Shown here in pieces: positions 17,655 through 26,215 of a DNA stretch of 34,403 bases. The position numbers and the translations under genes are program-made. A model generated the notes under the pieces. It saw nothing but the letters and a program-made list of their open reading frames with translations. It was not told the origin of the DNA and did no database searches. This DNA is from Eubacteriales bacterium (lineage in GTDB: Bacteria > Bacillota > Clostridia > Lachnospirales > Lachnospiraceae), in contig JAUNPK010000025.1 in NCBI GenBank assembly GCA_030536855.1, forward strand, positions 1-34,403. The letters run 5' to 3'. The stretch's first letter is position 1; each line of letters begins with the position of its first letter.

Positions 17655-18971
17655 CTAATTTTCTTTATCAGACTTGTCTTTTGGTAAAAGCAGATTAAGT
17701 ATAATTGCGGTTACAAATACCAATGCAACACAATTTTCCGCAAATACCGCTCTTATGATACTTGGAAAATGTGCAAATATTTCCGGACACTGTGTAAACC
17801 CAAGTCCGATGCTAAGCGACAAAGCAACTATCGTAATGTTGCGCTGTTCATAACCACATTTGCCTATCATCTGAACACCACTTACTACGATTGTACCAAA
17901 CATCATGATTGTACAACCTCCAAGGACTGCATCCGGCAATGTTGCAAGCACGCTTCCTACTGCAGGAAAGAAGCCCGCCAATACCATAACAAAAGCCCCT
18001 GTTGCAATTGCATAACGGTTTACAACCTTTGTCATGGCAACAAGTCCTACATTCTGACTAAAGGATGTGATTGGCATGCAACCAAAAAGCGATGAAATCG
18101 AACTTATAAATCCATCACATGCTATTGAGCCCGAAGTTTCTTTTACTGTTACTTCGCGGTTAAGTCCTGATGCTGCAAGAGCTGAGGTATCTCCAATAGT
18201 TTCCGTTGCAGACACCAGGAAAATAAGTACAAATGAAAAAATCGCATTAAAGTTGAACTCTATTCCAAACGGAATGAGACGTGGCAATGATATTATCTGA
18301 ACATCCTGAAGTGCCGAGAAATCAACCATTCCCATGCAAAGTGCAAGTATATATCCGACTACCAGGCCAAATAATACAGACAACTGCTTTAAGTGGCCCT
18401 TCGCAAGAATGTTGAAAACAATACAACAAAGAAGTGTTACCGTTCCAAGTATCCAATTCTTTGCTGAACCAAAATCAGCTGAACCTGCGCCTCCACCAAA
18501 TGATGATGCTCCAACTGATAATAACGAAAAACCAATCGCTGTTACAACCGTAGCTGCGACAATAGGCGAAATAATCTTAATCCAGTACTTTGCAAAAAGA
18601 CCAAGTAAGCCTTCCACTATACCACCGACTAAAACTGCACCCATCAGGGTTGCATATCCGTACTGTACCCCGACAACACATGCAAGTGAAACAAATGTAA
18701 AACTAATTCCCATCACTATCGGAAGTCCTGAACCAACCTTCCACAAAGGAAACAGCTGTATAAATGTTCCAATTCCCGCAATTATCATTGCACTCTGAAT
18801 TATCATTGCTGTGTCTTTAGCTGCTAGTCCACACGCTGCTGCAACAATAATTACCGGTGTAATATTAGCCACAAACATGGCTAAAATATGCTGTAATCCA
18901 AATGGAAACGCCTTAAACAGATTTATTTTTCCATCAAGTGTATAAATTGCATCTAAATTATTTTTCTCCAA
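17655..18971 (-). CDS. pbuX: Xanthine permease (NCS2 family)
   Basis: A 438-residue protein with about 14 hydrophobic segments, of the nucleobase-cation symporter-2 family. Signature regions are SATETIGDTSALA and the SFSQNVGLVAMTKV segment, both parts of the substrate site in NCS2 transporters. The specificity for xanthine is inferred from its place directly after xpt, as in the xpt-pbuX operon of Bacillus. The start is a TTG at 18971, 6 bases after AAAGGA; no better ATG exists nearby. It lies 17 bases downstream of xpt. Confidence 0.88.
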   Translation of the reverse strand: MEKNNLDAIYTLDGKINLFKAFPFGLQHILAMFVANITPVIIVAAACGLAAKDTAMIIQSAMIIAGIGTFIQLFPLWKVGSGLPIVMGISFTFVSLACVVGVQYGYATLMGAVLVGGIVEGLLGLFAKYWIKIISPIVAATVVTAIGFSLLSVGASSFGGGAGSADFGSAKNWILGTVTLLCCIVFNILAKGHLKQLSVLFGLVVGYILALCMGMVDFSALQDVQIISLPRLIPFGIEFNFNAIFSFVLIFLVSATETIGDTSALAASGLNREVTVKETSGSIACDGFISSISSLFGCMPITSFSQNVGLVAMTKVVNRYAIATGAFVMVLAGFFPAVGSVLATLPDAVLGGCTIMMFGTIVVSGVQMIGKCGYEQRNITIVALSLSIGLGFTQCPEIFAHFPSIIRAVFAENCVALVFVTAIILNLLLPKDKSDKEN

Positions 18972-18988
18972 TGTTTTTCCTTTCCGAA

Positions 18989-19570
18989 TTACTGTTCTCT
19001 AAATTGTATTGTGCCGTTACTTGGGTCCATTGAGTCAACAATCGCCAGCGACTCTAACTGATAGCCCAAGTTACGAATAATCTGTCCGCCAACCTGGAAT
19101 CCCTTTTCAACTGCAATACCGATACCTTCCACCGTACCGCCAGCCATATTCACAATGGAAATCAATCCCTGGAGGGCACAACCATTTGCAAGGAAATCGT
19201 CAATAATCAGGACATGATCATCTTCACCCAGGAACTTCTTTGACACCAGAACCTGATTCTTGCATTTATGTGTAAATGATTCAACCTCTGCAACATACGT
19301 ATCACCCTCAATATTGATGCTCTTTGACTTTTTTGCAAATACAACAGGTACATTAAAATGCATTGCAACCACACATGCTATTCCAATACCTGAAGCCTCG
19401 ATTGTCAATATTTTGTTGATTTTCTTTCCTTCAAATCTTTTCTTAAATTCAGCTCCCATCTGATCGAATAACTGAATGTCCATCTGATGATTAAGGAAGC
19501 TGTCTACCTTTAAAACATTGCCTTCTTTAACAATACCATCTTTTACAATACGTTCTTCTAAAAAATTCAT
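18989..19570 (-). CDS. xpt: Xanthine phosphoribosyltransferase
   Basis: A 193-residue type I phosphoribosyltransferase that converts xanthine and PRPP to XMP. The PRPP-binding motif [10 protein letters not shown] lies at 121-130, and the N-terminal [12 protein letters not shown] is typical of Xpt. I start at the ATG at 19570, which has GGAGG with a 6-base spacer; the longer reading to 19621 runs into the structured leader. It is the first gene of xpt-pbuX-ttcA. In many Firmicutes this operon is controlled by a guanine riboswitch, which I do not find here. Confidence 0.93.
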   Translation of the reverse strand: MNFLEERIVKDGIVKEGNVLKVDSFLNHQMDIQLFDQMGAEFKKRFEGKKINKILTIEASGIGIACVVAMHFNVPVVFAKKSKSINIEGDTYVAEVESFTHKCKNQVLVSKKFLGEDDHVLIIDDFLANGCALQGLISIVNMAGGTVEGIGIAVEKGFQVGGQIIRNLGYQLESLAIVDSMDPSNGTIQFREQ

Positions 19571-19584
19571 CTTAATCCTCCATT

Positions 19585-19715
19585 CCGCAGGTCCTTTAGT
19601 GCCGAAGGAATCGCGAGCCAAATGTCAGATTTGGCTCTGCGGTAAGAGCTATTTGTGGTGCCTACGGCACAAATAGCCGTGTGAAAAATCAGTGCATCAG
19701 CATGATTTTTCACAC
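19585..19715 (-). repeat. Structured repeat element in the xpt leader
   Basis: Three perfect hairpins follow each other: arms 19679-19691 with 19703-19715 (13 bp), 19648-19657 with 19668-19677 (10 bp), and 19615-19623 with 19629-19637 (9 bp). A further 6-bp pairing (19585-19590 with 19637-19642) encloses the last one. The element lies between the promoter and the ribosome binding site, and a similar GGAGGA string flanks both ends. It has none of the conserved core of a purine riboswitch. A decayed relative is at 16608-16646, so a small dispersed palindromic repeat is the likeliest explanation. Confidence 0.65.
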
Positions 19716-19748
19716 TACTGTCCTCCAAAGATACATTACAATATTTTT

Positions 19749-19778
19749 ACTATAACCCGAAATAGATTGACGTTTCAA
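19749..19778 (-). promoter_or_regulatory. Promoter of the xpt operon
   Basis: On the minus strand, -35 TTGAAA (19773-19778) and -10 TATAGT (19749-19754) are separated by 18 bases. The leader to the xpt ATG is about 170 bases long. The bases between here and 19874 hold nothing else I can identify. Confidence 0.6.
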
Positions 19779-19874
19779 GGAAAAATGCTCTCTTTTCTCT
19801 TCTTTTTCTCTTTACTTTCGATTATTTCTTTTATTTGCATTTATCGGGTGAAAAAAAATCCATCAGACTTCATT

Positions 19875-20153
19875 TTATACTGAAAACTCAGTTGCAAACC
19901 GAGATGCAGTTTTGTAATCCGAGATGCATTCAAACATATCTTTTGCCCTCCGTATACGTAAACAAATTATTATTACCATGCTTAACAGCCGTTTCTCTGT
20001 TAATGCATCTTTCAATTCACGCTCATTATAATCGCGATTTACTGTTACAAAATCAAAGTTATATGGATCCTTTGTTATTTCCTGTGCCAAATCTCCTGTA
20101 TAGGATGGCAATGTCTCTTTCAAGCGACCAATAAAACCTAAGCATTTCTTCAT
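19875..20153 (-). pseudogene. Remnant of YhcG-type (DUF1016) nuclease gene
   Basis: The first 52 residues contain LPSYTGDLAQEITKDPYNFD and NRDYNERELKDALTE, a close fit to the middle of DUF1016/YhcG proteins, predicted PD-(D/E)XK nucleases of restriction and mobile-element contexts. The expected continuation (a helix followed by a GFAFVGR-type segment) is absent; the frame instead runs into unrelated sequence. Both the N-terminal part and the nuclease core are missing. It is a short relic, and it marks the start of the accessory region. Confidence 0.6.
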
Positions 20154-20210
20154 TTACTTTGATCGCAGCCTTAAATTGTATAACATTCTGCATATTGTCT
20201 AATCAAACAT

Positions 20211-22133
20211 CTAAACCAGTCTTTTTATTACATGCTTACACTTTTCTACCGGATATGGTGCATCATCTTCAGTATACACATCAACTGATTCAACAATCGC
20301 AATTTTCTCGATATTGTCTTGTCCAACTGGCACAAGCACCTCATCATATTCCTGTATCAGCTTATCATCACAGATATAGCAATATGTTTTTTCACTGCTT
20401 TCAAATGATACTTCTACAAATATATACTCACCTTCATCAACATGAATCTCATTTCTAATATCACCATCAAATCCAAGTAATTCAGGCATTTCAATAAATT
20501 CTCGCAATAACAGCGATAACGCTTCTTGCCTATATACGAGATCAGTGCATAATGAACCTCCAAAATGGAATTTCCTATCTTGCTCATTGATTATCTCAAT
20601 ATTCCAATTACCACAATCCGTGGCAAAATTCTCAATATACTTCTCTTCAAAGAAGCTGCCAATTGTTGCAAGAATATAATTCGCCTTGGTATCGGTTATA
20701 TCATGTCTTTCCATTCGAGCTTTTTCATACTTGAAATCTTCCCTATTACCCACAATATAACTGCTGAAAAATACTCTCCCATCTGAGCATATCGTAAGAT
20801 GCTGCTCTGCTTCATCCTCAGGCATTGGTGCTGGTCCATAACATAGGCAGTTACTTACCAACTTTATTCTCTTGACTCTTCCAATATGTACCGGCTCATA
20901 ATCCTCTCTTGGTAAATAGCAGCCATCCAATATTTCCTCATCGAAATCATCTAATTCCATAGACTCACGCTCGTTATGCACAGAAACATACGATGGATCT
21001 CTAAGAGCCATTGTTATCTCTTTTCCAAGAGAGTCATTGAATTGTAACTCATATGAATCAATTACCAAAACTGGAATCATCCCAATCCCCGCATAATCTG
21101 CATAGCTTTCTCTTTTTCTCTCTAAACTCATTGGTTCCCCCACAATAGGAACCTTGATTAGCAGAACTGTCTTGCCATCTCTCTCAACTGCATAATCATA
21201 AAATACATGGTCAATAATTACTCCACAGGTGTACCTGCAATCACTTTGTCTGAAAAGGATTCTGTCGATTTCACTTGTATTGATTTCCTGGTTAAATCTC
21301 TCCCCATCAATCTCAGAAATCATGCCCTTAGTTGCACAAGTCGATTCGTAAATCTCTGTAAAAGTATATCCTTTTCTATATAAATCTTTGATTCCATCCT
21401 CAACATATCCAATAAACTTACCATAGTCTTTATTATTATGATTCTCACATCTTGGAATCTGTAATCTCCGTACAGCTCCCTCATATATCTTCCAATATGC
21501 TTGGCATGGCTCTAGTCCAACGATGTAAAACAAATCTTGAAGATTTCTCGGAAGCAACTCTTCAATCAGATACATAAACTCATCTTCAAGTCTTGCAACC
21601 ATTTTTGAATCAAGAGACTTATATTCTGTATCTTTACTTTCTAAATCATAGGGGAACCCCATGTCCTTTAGCATAACAGTCTGAACTTCTGCAATTCTCT
21701 GTCCTTTCACAAAATCAACATGGAAATTTGGATATGGATTATACTCATCTATATCTTTTAAGCGATTTAAGACACGCGTCACCGTTCCCTGCTCAATCTT
21801 CGACTTCAAATATCCTTCACAGAACCTATCTGCTCTAATTATGTAAGTCAGAATTGCACATACCACTTCTTCATTCAAAATATGCAGATTAACGAAATCA
21901 AACTGCTCATCTTCAATACCAGCAGTTTCCATTATTTCTTTGTAATTCTTTACAGCAATTCCACTTTCATAGAATTCGTCCATGAACTTCATCACATTCT
22001 GATCAAACATGACGAATGGCATCTGTATTGGATCATCTACTGTTCCGCTATGTTCCTTATCAAAAAACCACGTTCCAGCTGAATAGCCCGGCTGAAATAT
22101 TTCAATATATTGGGTTAATCTATCATACTTCAT
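20211..22133 (-). CDS. Hypothetical 640-residue multidomain protein
   Basis: I do not recognise a characterised family. The protein is soluble and acidic. Residues 1-290 are mostly helical. Residues 303-360 (DHVFYDYAVERDGKTVLLIK, then a helix and MIPVLVIDSYEL) resemble the core of a PD-(D/E)XK nuclease fold, but the usual EVK is IKV, so catalysis is doubtful. Residues 420-545 contain a strand-rich part (DGRVFFSSYIVGN, FATDCGNWNIEI, FHFGGSLC) and 565-640 a small C-terminal domain (VLVPVGQDN, DDAPYPVEKCKHVI); I associate these last two with uncharacterised proteins of Lachnospiraceae. AAGGAGG stands 10 bases before the ATG. A palindrome lies 32 bases upstream. It lies among remnants of mobile genes, so a defence or mobile-element role is possible but unproven. 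Confidence 0.7.
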   Translation of the reverse strand: MKYDRLTQYIEIFQPGYSAGTWFFDKEHSGTVDDPIQMPFVMFDQNVMKFMDEFYESGIAVKNYKEIMETAGIEDEQFDFVNLHILNEEVVCAILTYIIRADRFCEGYLKSKIEQGTVTRVLNRLKDIDEYNPYPNFHVDFVKGQRIAEVQTVMLKDMGFPYDLESKDTEYKSLDSKMVARLEDEFMYLIEELLPRNLQDLFYIVGLEPCQAYWKIYEGAVRRLQIPRCENHNNKDYGKFIGYVEDGIKDLYRKGYTFTEIYESTCATKGMISEIDGERFNQEINTSEIDRILFRQSDCRYTCGVIIDHVFYDYAVERDGKTVLLIKVPIVGEPMSLERKRESYADYAGIGMIPVLVIDSYELQFNDSLGKEITMALRDPSYVSVHNERESMELDDFDEEILDGCYLPREDYEPVHIGRVKRIKLVSNCLCYGPAPMPEDEAEQHLTICSDGRVFFSSYIVGNREDFKYEKARMERHDITDTKANYILATIGSFFEEKYIENFATDCGNWNIEIINEQDRKFHFGGSLCTDLVYRQEALSLLLREFIEMPELLGFDGDIRNEIHVDEGEYIFVEVSFESSEKTYCYICDDKLIQEYDEVLVPVGQDNIEKIAIVESVDVYTEDDAPYPVEKCKHVIKRLV

Positions 22134-22164
22134 AACGGCTATTCCTCCTTCTCACATATTGCTC

Positions 22165-22189
22165 ACTTCTGGTCCATTGGACCAAAAGT
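22165..22189. promoter_or_regulatory. 25-bp imperfect palindrome upstream of the 640-residue gene
   Basis: The half-sites ACTTCTGGTCC and GGACCAAAAGT (one mismatch) flank a 3-base centre. The layout is the same as that of the palindrome at 29912-29936. It is a possible operator; no clear -10/-35 pair is visible around it. Confidence 0.5.
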
Positions 22190-22296
22190 TAATTTTCCTT
22201 AAAAATCTGATTATTAAGATCAAAATATACCCAATCGCCTTCGTTAATGTCTTTGTCATAAAGAGTTGAATCGGATATTGCATTGTTTTTTGTCAC
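22189..22296 (-). CDS. Possible 35-residue ORF after the hydrolase
   Basis: A GTG at 22296 overlaps the hydrolase stop codon (22293-22295) and opens a 35-residue frame. Its product is hydrophilic, with DKDINEGDWVYFDLNNQIF near the end, a protein-like composition. No separate ribosome binding site is seen, so coupled translation would be needed. It may equally be the 3' remnant of a deleted gene. I do not recognise it. Confidence 0.3.
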   Translation of the reverse strand: MTKNNAISDSTLYDKDINEGDWVYFDLNNQIFKEN

Positions 22297-23108
22297 CGTA
22301 TCCCCTCGACCAGCTTTGTAATGAGGCTGTTCACAAGCTCCGGCTGGTCAGTGTTAGAGTTATGTCCGGCATCTTTAATCCATTTCAAAGGAATGCCGGT
22401 GCTCTTATGCCATGCCTTGTTGTATCTAATACAGGAACCTGCCTTATCCTGTTCGCCACAGATTAATAAAGCCGGACATTTGATTTCATAAGCCAGATTC
22501 CTCTCTATCGCTTCTGCAAGTATCCTAAATCCATTCCCCGCCACCTTCGCATACCTTTTCTGGTCACCATCGTACACTAACATCATTTCACGCATCAGTT
22601 TTCTTCCGTATTCAGTTACGGCAATTCCGTCTGTTCCCGCCTTTAAGAGGGATTTCCATGGGTAATAGCGGTAAATGGGTTCCATTCTTTTCAACATCCA
22701 GATTTCCATAGACGTCATATATCGTCTTTGAAGCGGTGCAGAATCAATCGAAACAAATCCTTTCAGTTTTTCGGGATAAGCTTCCGAATATGCCTGTCCC
22801 ACATAACCTCCCATTGACTGTCCCACGATGACAGGCTTTGTAATCCCTTCCTGTTCCAAAATTCCATCCAACCACCTCGCCTTATCCATCAGGTCAAAGT
22901 CAAATGTAAAGGGCCATGAAGCGGCATGCGCTGGAGCATCCCACACGAAAACGTTGTATTTTCCTTCAAAAAACGAAATCTGTTTTTCAAACAGCCTGTG
23001 ATCCGCCGTCAGACCGGGCAGAAAAACCAAGGTGAAATCATCCGCCGAAATCATATGTACCCAATAATGGATTACGCCAAGCGGCGTTGTATATGTTTTT
23101 TCATTCAT
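22293..23108 (-). CDS. Alpha/beta hydrolase
   Basis: The start at 23108 (271 residues) follows AAAGGAG; the longer frame would overlap the acetyltransferase gene. The catalytic triad is clear: Ser98 in the nucleophile elbow VGQSMGGYVG, Asp221 in ICGEQDKAG and His249 in DAGHNSN. The oxyanion-hole segment LPGLTADHRLF fits the family. It is a cytoplasmic enzyme with no signal peptide, of the broad group that includes esterases and peptidases; the substrate cannot be deduced. It follows the GNAT gene by 32 bases, so the two are probably co-transcribed. Confidence 0.88.
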   Translation of the reverse strand: MNEKTYTTPLGVIHYWVHMISADDFTLVFLPGLTADHRLFEKQISFFEGKYNVFVWDAPAHAASWPFTFDFDLMDKARWLDGILEQEGITKPVIVGQSMGGYVGQAYSEAYPEKLKGFVSIDSAPLQRRYMTSMEIWMLKRMEPIYRYYPWKSLLKAGTDGIAVTEYGRKLMREMMLVYDGDQKRYAKVAGNGFRILAEAIERNLAYEIKCPALLICGEQDKAGSCIRYNKAWHKSTGIPLKWIKDAGHNSNTDQPELVNSLITKLVEGIR

Positions 23109-23140
23109 TGATATTCTCCTTTCGATAACCCAGCTCCTTA

Positions 23141-23671
23141 TCATTTGAGCCATATCTTTGGCCAAACTGTACCATTACTATAAAAAATAAAAAACAAAAG
23201 AAACTCCTTTTTATCGAAGTCACCATTTGTAATCATAATTTCCTGCACTACACCACTTAGTTTTATCATATAGCCTGTTTCGCTATATCCATTTTTCCTA
23301 TAAAATGCTTTGCGCCTTTTTCTTACTTCTATATCTGGCGCACTATCATTGCATGGCTCAATGGAAACCATGATCTTCTTATCAGGATATCTATTTTTTA
23401 TCTCTTTCAATATAGCACTGCCAGAACCTTTCGTGCGAAGGCTCTCATTCACTGCCAGAAACATAATAAATATCATTTTACGATTAACGGCAAAATAGAT
23501 AAATCCACATGGGATATCTCCATCATAAAAACTTAAGAATTGTGTATTCCATAACTTGGACATCAAAACCATCATGAAAAACGGCATTCTCTCGTTTTTA
23601 GGAAACGCATCGAAATAGATGCGTTTTATGTTCCTGCTTCTTAACTTTACTTTCGTAATATCAAGCTGCAT
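23141..23671 (-). CDS. GNAT family N-acetyltransferase
   Basis: A 176-residue protein whose middle (about 50-130) has the GNAT pattern: a strand ending MIFIMFLAVNESLRTKGSGS, in which the acetyl-CoA pyrophosphate loop reads RTKGSG, followed by helix ILKEIKNRY, and then IMVSIEP and RKAFYRKNGYSETG. The last 25 residues are hydrophobic and aromatic, and unusual for the family. GGAGG precedes the ATG. The substrate is unknown. It is the first gene of a pair with the hydrolase. Confidence 0.82.
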   Translation of the reverse strand: MQLDITKVKLRSRNIKRIYFDAFPKNERMPFFMMVLMSKLWNTQFLSFYDGDIPCGFIYFAVNRKMIFIMFLAVNESLRTKGSGSAILKEIKNRYPDKKIMVSIEPCNDSAPDIEVRKRRKAFYRKNGYSETGYMIKLSGVVQEIMITNGDFDKKEFLLFFIFYSNGTVWPKIWLK

Positions 23672-23706
23672 AAATCATTCCTCCAAAATAAACAATAGAT
23701 TGCACG

Positions 23707-23829
23707 TTAATTACTTTCATCTTTCTTTGCTTTTTCCCAGACAATCACAGATAAGCCAATCTGTGCGGTAATTGCGGCATTACTATAGATAACCTAGATA
23801 CCATATCGTGCCTCCAGAAATTCTAATAA
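23707..23829 (-). pseudogene. Short gene remnant with internal stop
   Basis: On the minus strand a protein-like frame reads ELLEFLEARYGI, then an in-frame TAG, then NAAITAQIGLSVIVWEKAKK and a stop at 23707. The hydrophobic pattern suggests the end of a small membrane protein, but I cannot name it. The rest of the stretch between the acetyltransferase and protease genes shows no gene. Confidence 0.35.
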
Positions 23830-23875
23830 TTCTCATGCGTATAACGCCATATTTTTAGATTACTTAAGGTTCTCT

Positions 23876-24610
23876 TCAATCCTTCCCTTCCCATCTTCTT
23901 TGATGAAGCATATATAGAAAATATGCCAGTAAAATAACAAACTGAACTGCACCCAAAATCATGTCAGACTGCATAGACCCCTCCGCACTGATAAAGGAAC
24001 AAAAATCATGCAGTGCATGCATTAAAACACAAGGAATCAGACTGTTACCCTCGATAAATATGAGTGTGAATACCATCCCATAGACAATAGCAAAGCATAT
24101 CTGAAGAATCGTTGCCAAAAGATCTGCCCCACCTGCCACGTTTAGGATATGGCTCATTCCAAAAAGAACAGATGATAATAGCATGGCTTTGATCACTCCG
24201 TACTTTAGCCACAGATTGCAAATGATTCCCCTGAAAAAGATTTCTTCCGCCATACCAATGCCAAGTGTCAAGAACAAATTGGCGAAAAGAAAGGCTGATC
24301 CTTCTTCCAAATCCACGCCAGCTACAAGAGGCGATAAAGCGATAAGTAATAGCGGTGAATAATATAGTACTCTCTTTGCTGTTCCCTTTTTCACCTTGCG
24401 AAATCCCAGCATGGAAATTCCCCGATACCTGATTATGTAATATGCCAGTGTAATCACTACAAGACTCCAAATCACAGTTCCTCTTACAATGGCGGACTGT
24501 ACCCCTTCCATCTTTGTGATCACCACAATTGCTCCCTGCACAAAGAAGAATAACAGGAGAAGCATTAACGCCACAGTCATTTTAAGCCCAACCTTATCTT
24601 TCTTTTCCAT
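23876..24610 (-). CDS. CPBP family intramembrane metalloprotease (CAAX/Abi)
   Basis: The ATG at 24610, after a GGGGGG stretch, gives 244 residues with about seven membrane segments. The family motifs are present: EEIFFRG (Glu122, Glu123, Arg127), FGMSHI (His154), and a later MHALHDF. CPBP proteases cut within the membrane and in Firmicutes are often found near bacteriocin, immunity or stress genes. It forms a unit with the small membrane protein and the GNAT-membrane fusion upstream (gaps of 21 and 18 bases). The substrate is unknown. Confidence 0.88.
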   Translation of the reverse strand: MEKKDKVGLKMTVALMLLLLFFFVQGAIVVITKMEGVQSAIVRGTVIWSLVVITLAYYIIRYRGISMLGFRKVKKGTAKRVLYYSPLLLIALSPLVAGVDLEEGSAFLFANLFLTLGIGMAEEIFFRGIICNLWLKYGVIKAMLLSSVLFGMSHILNVAGGADLLATILQICFAIVYGMVFTLIFIEGNSLIPCVLMHALHDFCSFISAEGSMQSDMILGAVQFVILLAYFLYMLHQRRWEGKD

Positions 24611-24631
24611 ATTCTTTCCCCCCAATCTGTA

Positions 24632-24778
24632 TTATTCCTTCAAATTGATGGAAACTACCAGTGTAGCATATGGAATATACGAAGCCCAGCCAAACAACCA
24701 CGGCATCGTAAAGTGCCACAGCCCCACCAACATGCTAATCGATGCACCTGTATAATACATAATCTGATAGTTTCTCAT
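24632..24778 (-). CDS. Small membrane protein, 48 residues, possibly truncated
   Basis: An ATG at 24778, with GGAGG 9 bases upstream, opens a 48-residue frame, MRNYQIMYYTGASIS..., rich in Trp and aromatic residues, with one or two membrane segments. The first 35 residues look like the N terminus of a longer polytopic Lachnospiraceae membrane protein family, and the sequence becomes unlike it after SYIP, so it may be an internally deleted relic that still has its start site. It fits tightly between the GNAT fusion and the protease gene. Confidence 0.6.
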   Translation of the reverse strand: MRNYQIMYYTGASISMLVGLWHFTMPWLFGWASYIPYATLVVSINLKE

Positions 24779-24796
24779 AATCCTTCGCCTCCAATG

Positions 24797-25465
24797 TTAT
24801 TTCTGCTTGCGGTCTCCTCGTTGCTCCAAAAGTTTTTTGCGATCTTTTTTAGCAGAGGAATCAAGTGCAGCTCCAATACTTATTCCAAAACAAAGTCCCA
24901 AAGATAAGCCAATTCCGATACTGTTAAAAGATGTGCCGAGAGCAGTACCAATGCTGATTCCAAAGAGCATATAAATTGCCGTCCAGTTTGTAAGTGGTTT
25001 CTCCAAAACAAAACGTGGACCTTCCTGACCTTCTCCATCCGGCACAAATCCACATTTCTCGAGAATGCGCTGGGAAGCTCTGTTCTCCGGTTCAGTCTCC
25101 GCTTCGATAAATACAACATTCGCATTGCCAAAAGCCCACTGTGTCATAGCTTGAACTGCTTCTGTAGTATAGCCTTTCCCCTCTTGATCTGACAGAATAC
25201 CATACCCTATTTCAACAACATTGTCTTTGACAGGTCCCTTAAAGCTGAGAGTACCAATATATGTATCATCCTTTTTCAACGTTATCTTCCAAGGTGCGTA
25301 CCATATTCTATTTTCAGGATCACGCTCGCACCCTAACAGCATTTCACTGTAAGCAGAGCACAGCTCATCTGAGTCTGATGCTTCAATCATTATTTCAATT
25401 TCTTCATCAGACATTGGCTGAATCATCATTCTTTTCGTTTTCACACATAGTTCCTTTTTCTTCAT
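24797..25465 (-). CDS. RimJ-like GNAT acetyltransferase fused to a glycine-rich membrane tail
   Basis: Residues 10-155 are a RimI/RimJ-type acetyltransferase: IGTLSFKGPV, VEIGYGILSDQEGKGYTTEA (acetyl-CoA loop Q-E-G-K-G-Y) and ENRASQRILEKCGF are classic. After RFVLEKPLTNW come two glycine-zipper-like hydrophobic segments (about 163-205, with ISIGTALGTS and GLCFGISIGAAL), then a basic tail ending DRKQK. Such a tail predicts membrane tethering or assembly, unusual for this enzyme class. AAAGGAG lies 11 bases before the ATG. It heads the unit with the small membrane protein and protease genes. Confidence 0.82.
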   Translation of the reverse strand: MKKKELCVKTKRMMIQPMSDEEIEIMIEASDSDELCSAYSEMLLGCERDPENRIWYAPWKITLKKDDTYIGTLSFKGPVKDNVVEIGYGILSDQEGKGYTTEAVQAMTQWAFGNANVVFIEAETEPENRASQRILEKCGFVPDGEGQEGPRFVLEKPLTNWTAIYMLFGISIGTALGTSFNSIGIGLSLGLCFGISIGAALDSSAKKDRKKLLEQRGDRKQK

Positions 25466-25594
25466 TACACTATAAACTCCTTTTTGTTCTTTCCATAGTC
25501 ATCCTTTATCAGTAAAATCGCATATAATTCATCCAATCAAACAATTCCTGCCACTTTAATCTATCTTCTGTCTTTGCAAATGCTGTTCTGCAGC

Positions 25595-26191
25595 TCACTT
25601 CATCCCATAGATTTCAACAAAATGTGACAGATGCACACCTATCTGCGTCCACATTTCTTCCGTCCTGTCAGGCTCTCGGTCTGCAATCTCTATCATCACT
25701 GTTATCGGTGCTACAATTTCTAAAGCAAGCAGATTGGCATCAAACCTACGAATCAGATTCTTTTCCATCATTTTTTCTAACATCAGAGCATACATTTCCT
25801 GATTTCCGGTCAACTGGTGCTTTGATGTAAGTGCCGCAATCTTTTCATTTCTATACTGCTCCTTCGCACAAAATCTTCTGACCTTTTGTATCTGAGGATC
25901 CTTCATTGTGAATCCAACTCGTCTCAGACAATCTTCCTTGAATTCATCCAGCGATTCCGGTATCTTATCCAAATTAGAGCTATTTCCGAAATTCTCATCA
26001 TATTTTTGTTCCATCATTGCAATCAGGGAATCGAGAATATCTTCCTTTCCCCTATAATGTGCATATATGGATGGACCTTTTATTCCCACAGCTTCTGCAA
26101 TTAAATCAATGGATGCCTGGTCATATCCCTTTTCTGAAAATAAATCAAGTGCTGCTAATAGTATTCTGTCCTTTGTTTTTATCCCTTCCAT
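25595..26191 (-). CDS. TetR family transcriptional regulator
   Basis: The start at 26191 (198 residues) follows GGAG; an ATG 21 bases upstream has no ribosome binding site. The N-terminal helix-turn-helix is standard: RILLAALDLFSEKGYDQAS, then IAEAVGIKGPSIYAHYRGKE. The C-terminal ligand-binding part is divergent, as is usual. Its promoter contains two copies of an operator-like sequence, so autorepression is very likely. No efflux pump or enzyme is transcribed divergently; the next gene downstream, the GNAT fusion, is on the same strand across a 129-base gap. Confidence 0.9.
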   Translation of the reverse strand: MEGIKTKDRILLAALDLFSEKGYDQASIDLIAEAVGIKGPSIYAHYRGKEDILDSLIAMMEQKYDENFGNSSNLDKIPESLDEFKEDCLRRVGFTMKDPQIQKVRRFCAKEQYRNEKIAALTSKHQLTGNQEMYALMLEKMMEKNLIRRFDANLLALEIVAPITVMIEIADREPDRTEEMWTQIGVHLSHFVEIYGMK

Positions 26192-26215
26192 TTCGTTTTC
26201 TCCAATCTTCATATA

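Noticed and set aside
19571-19790. Guanine riboswitch expected before xpt
   Set aside because: Both strands were read for the conserved purine aptamer core and its two loop strings; none was found. The leader consists of simple hairpins instead.
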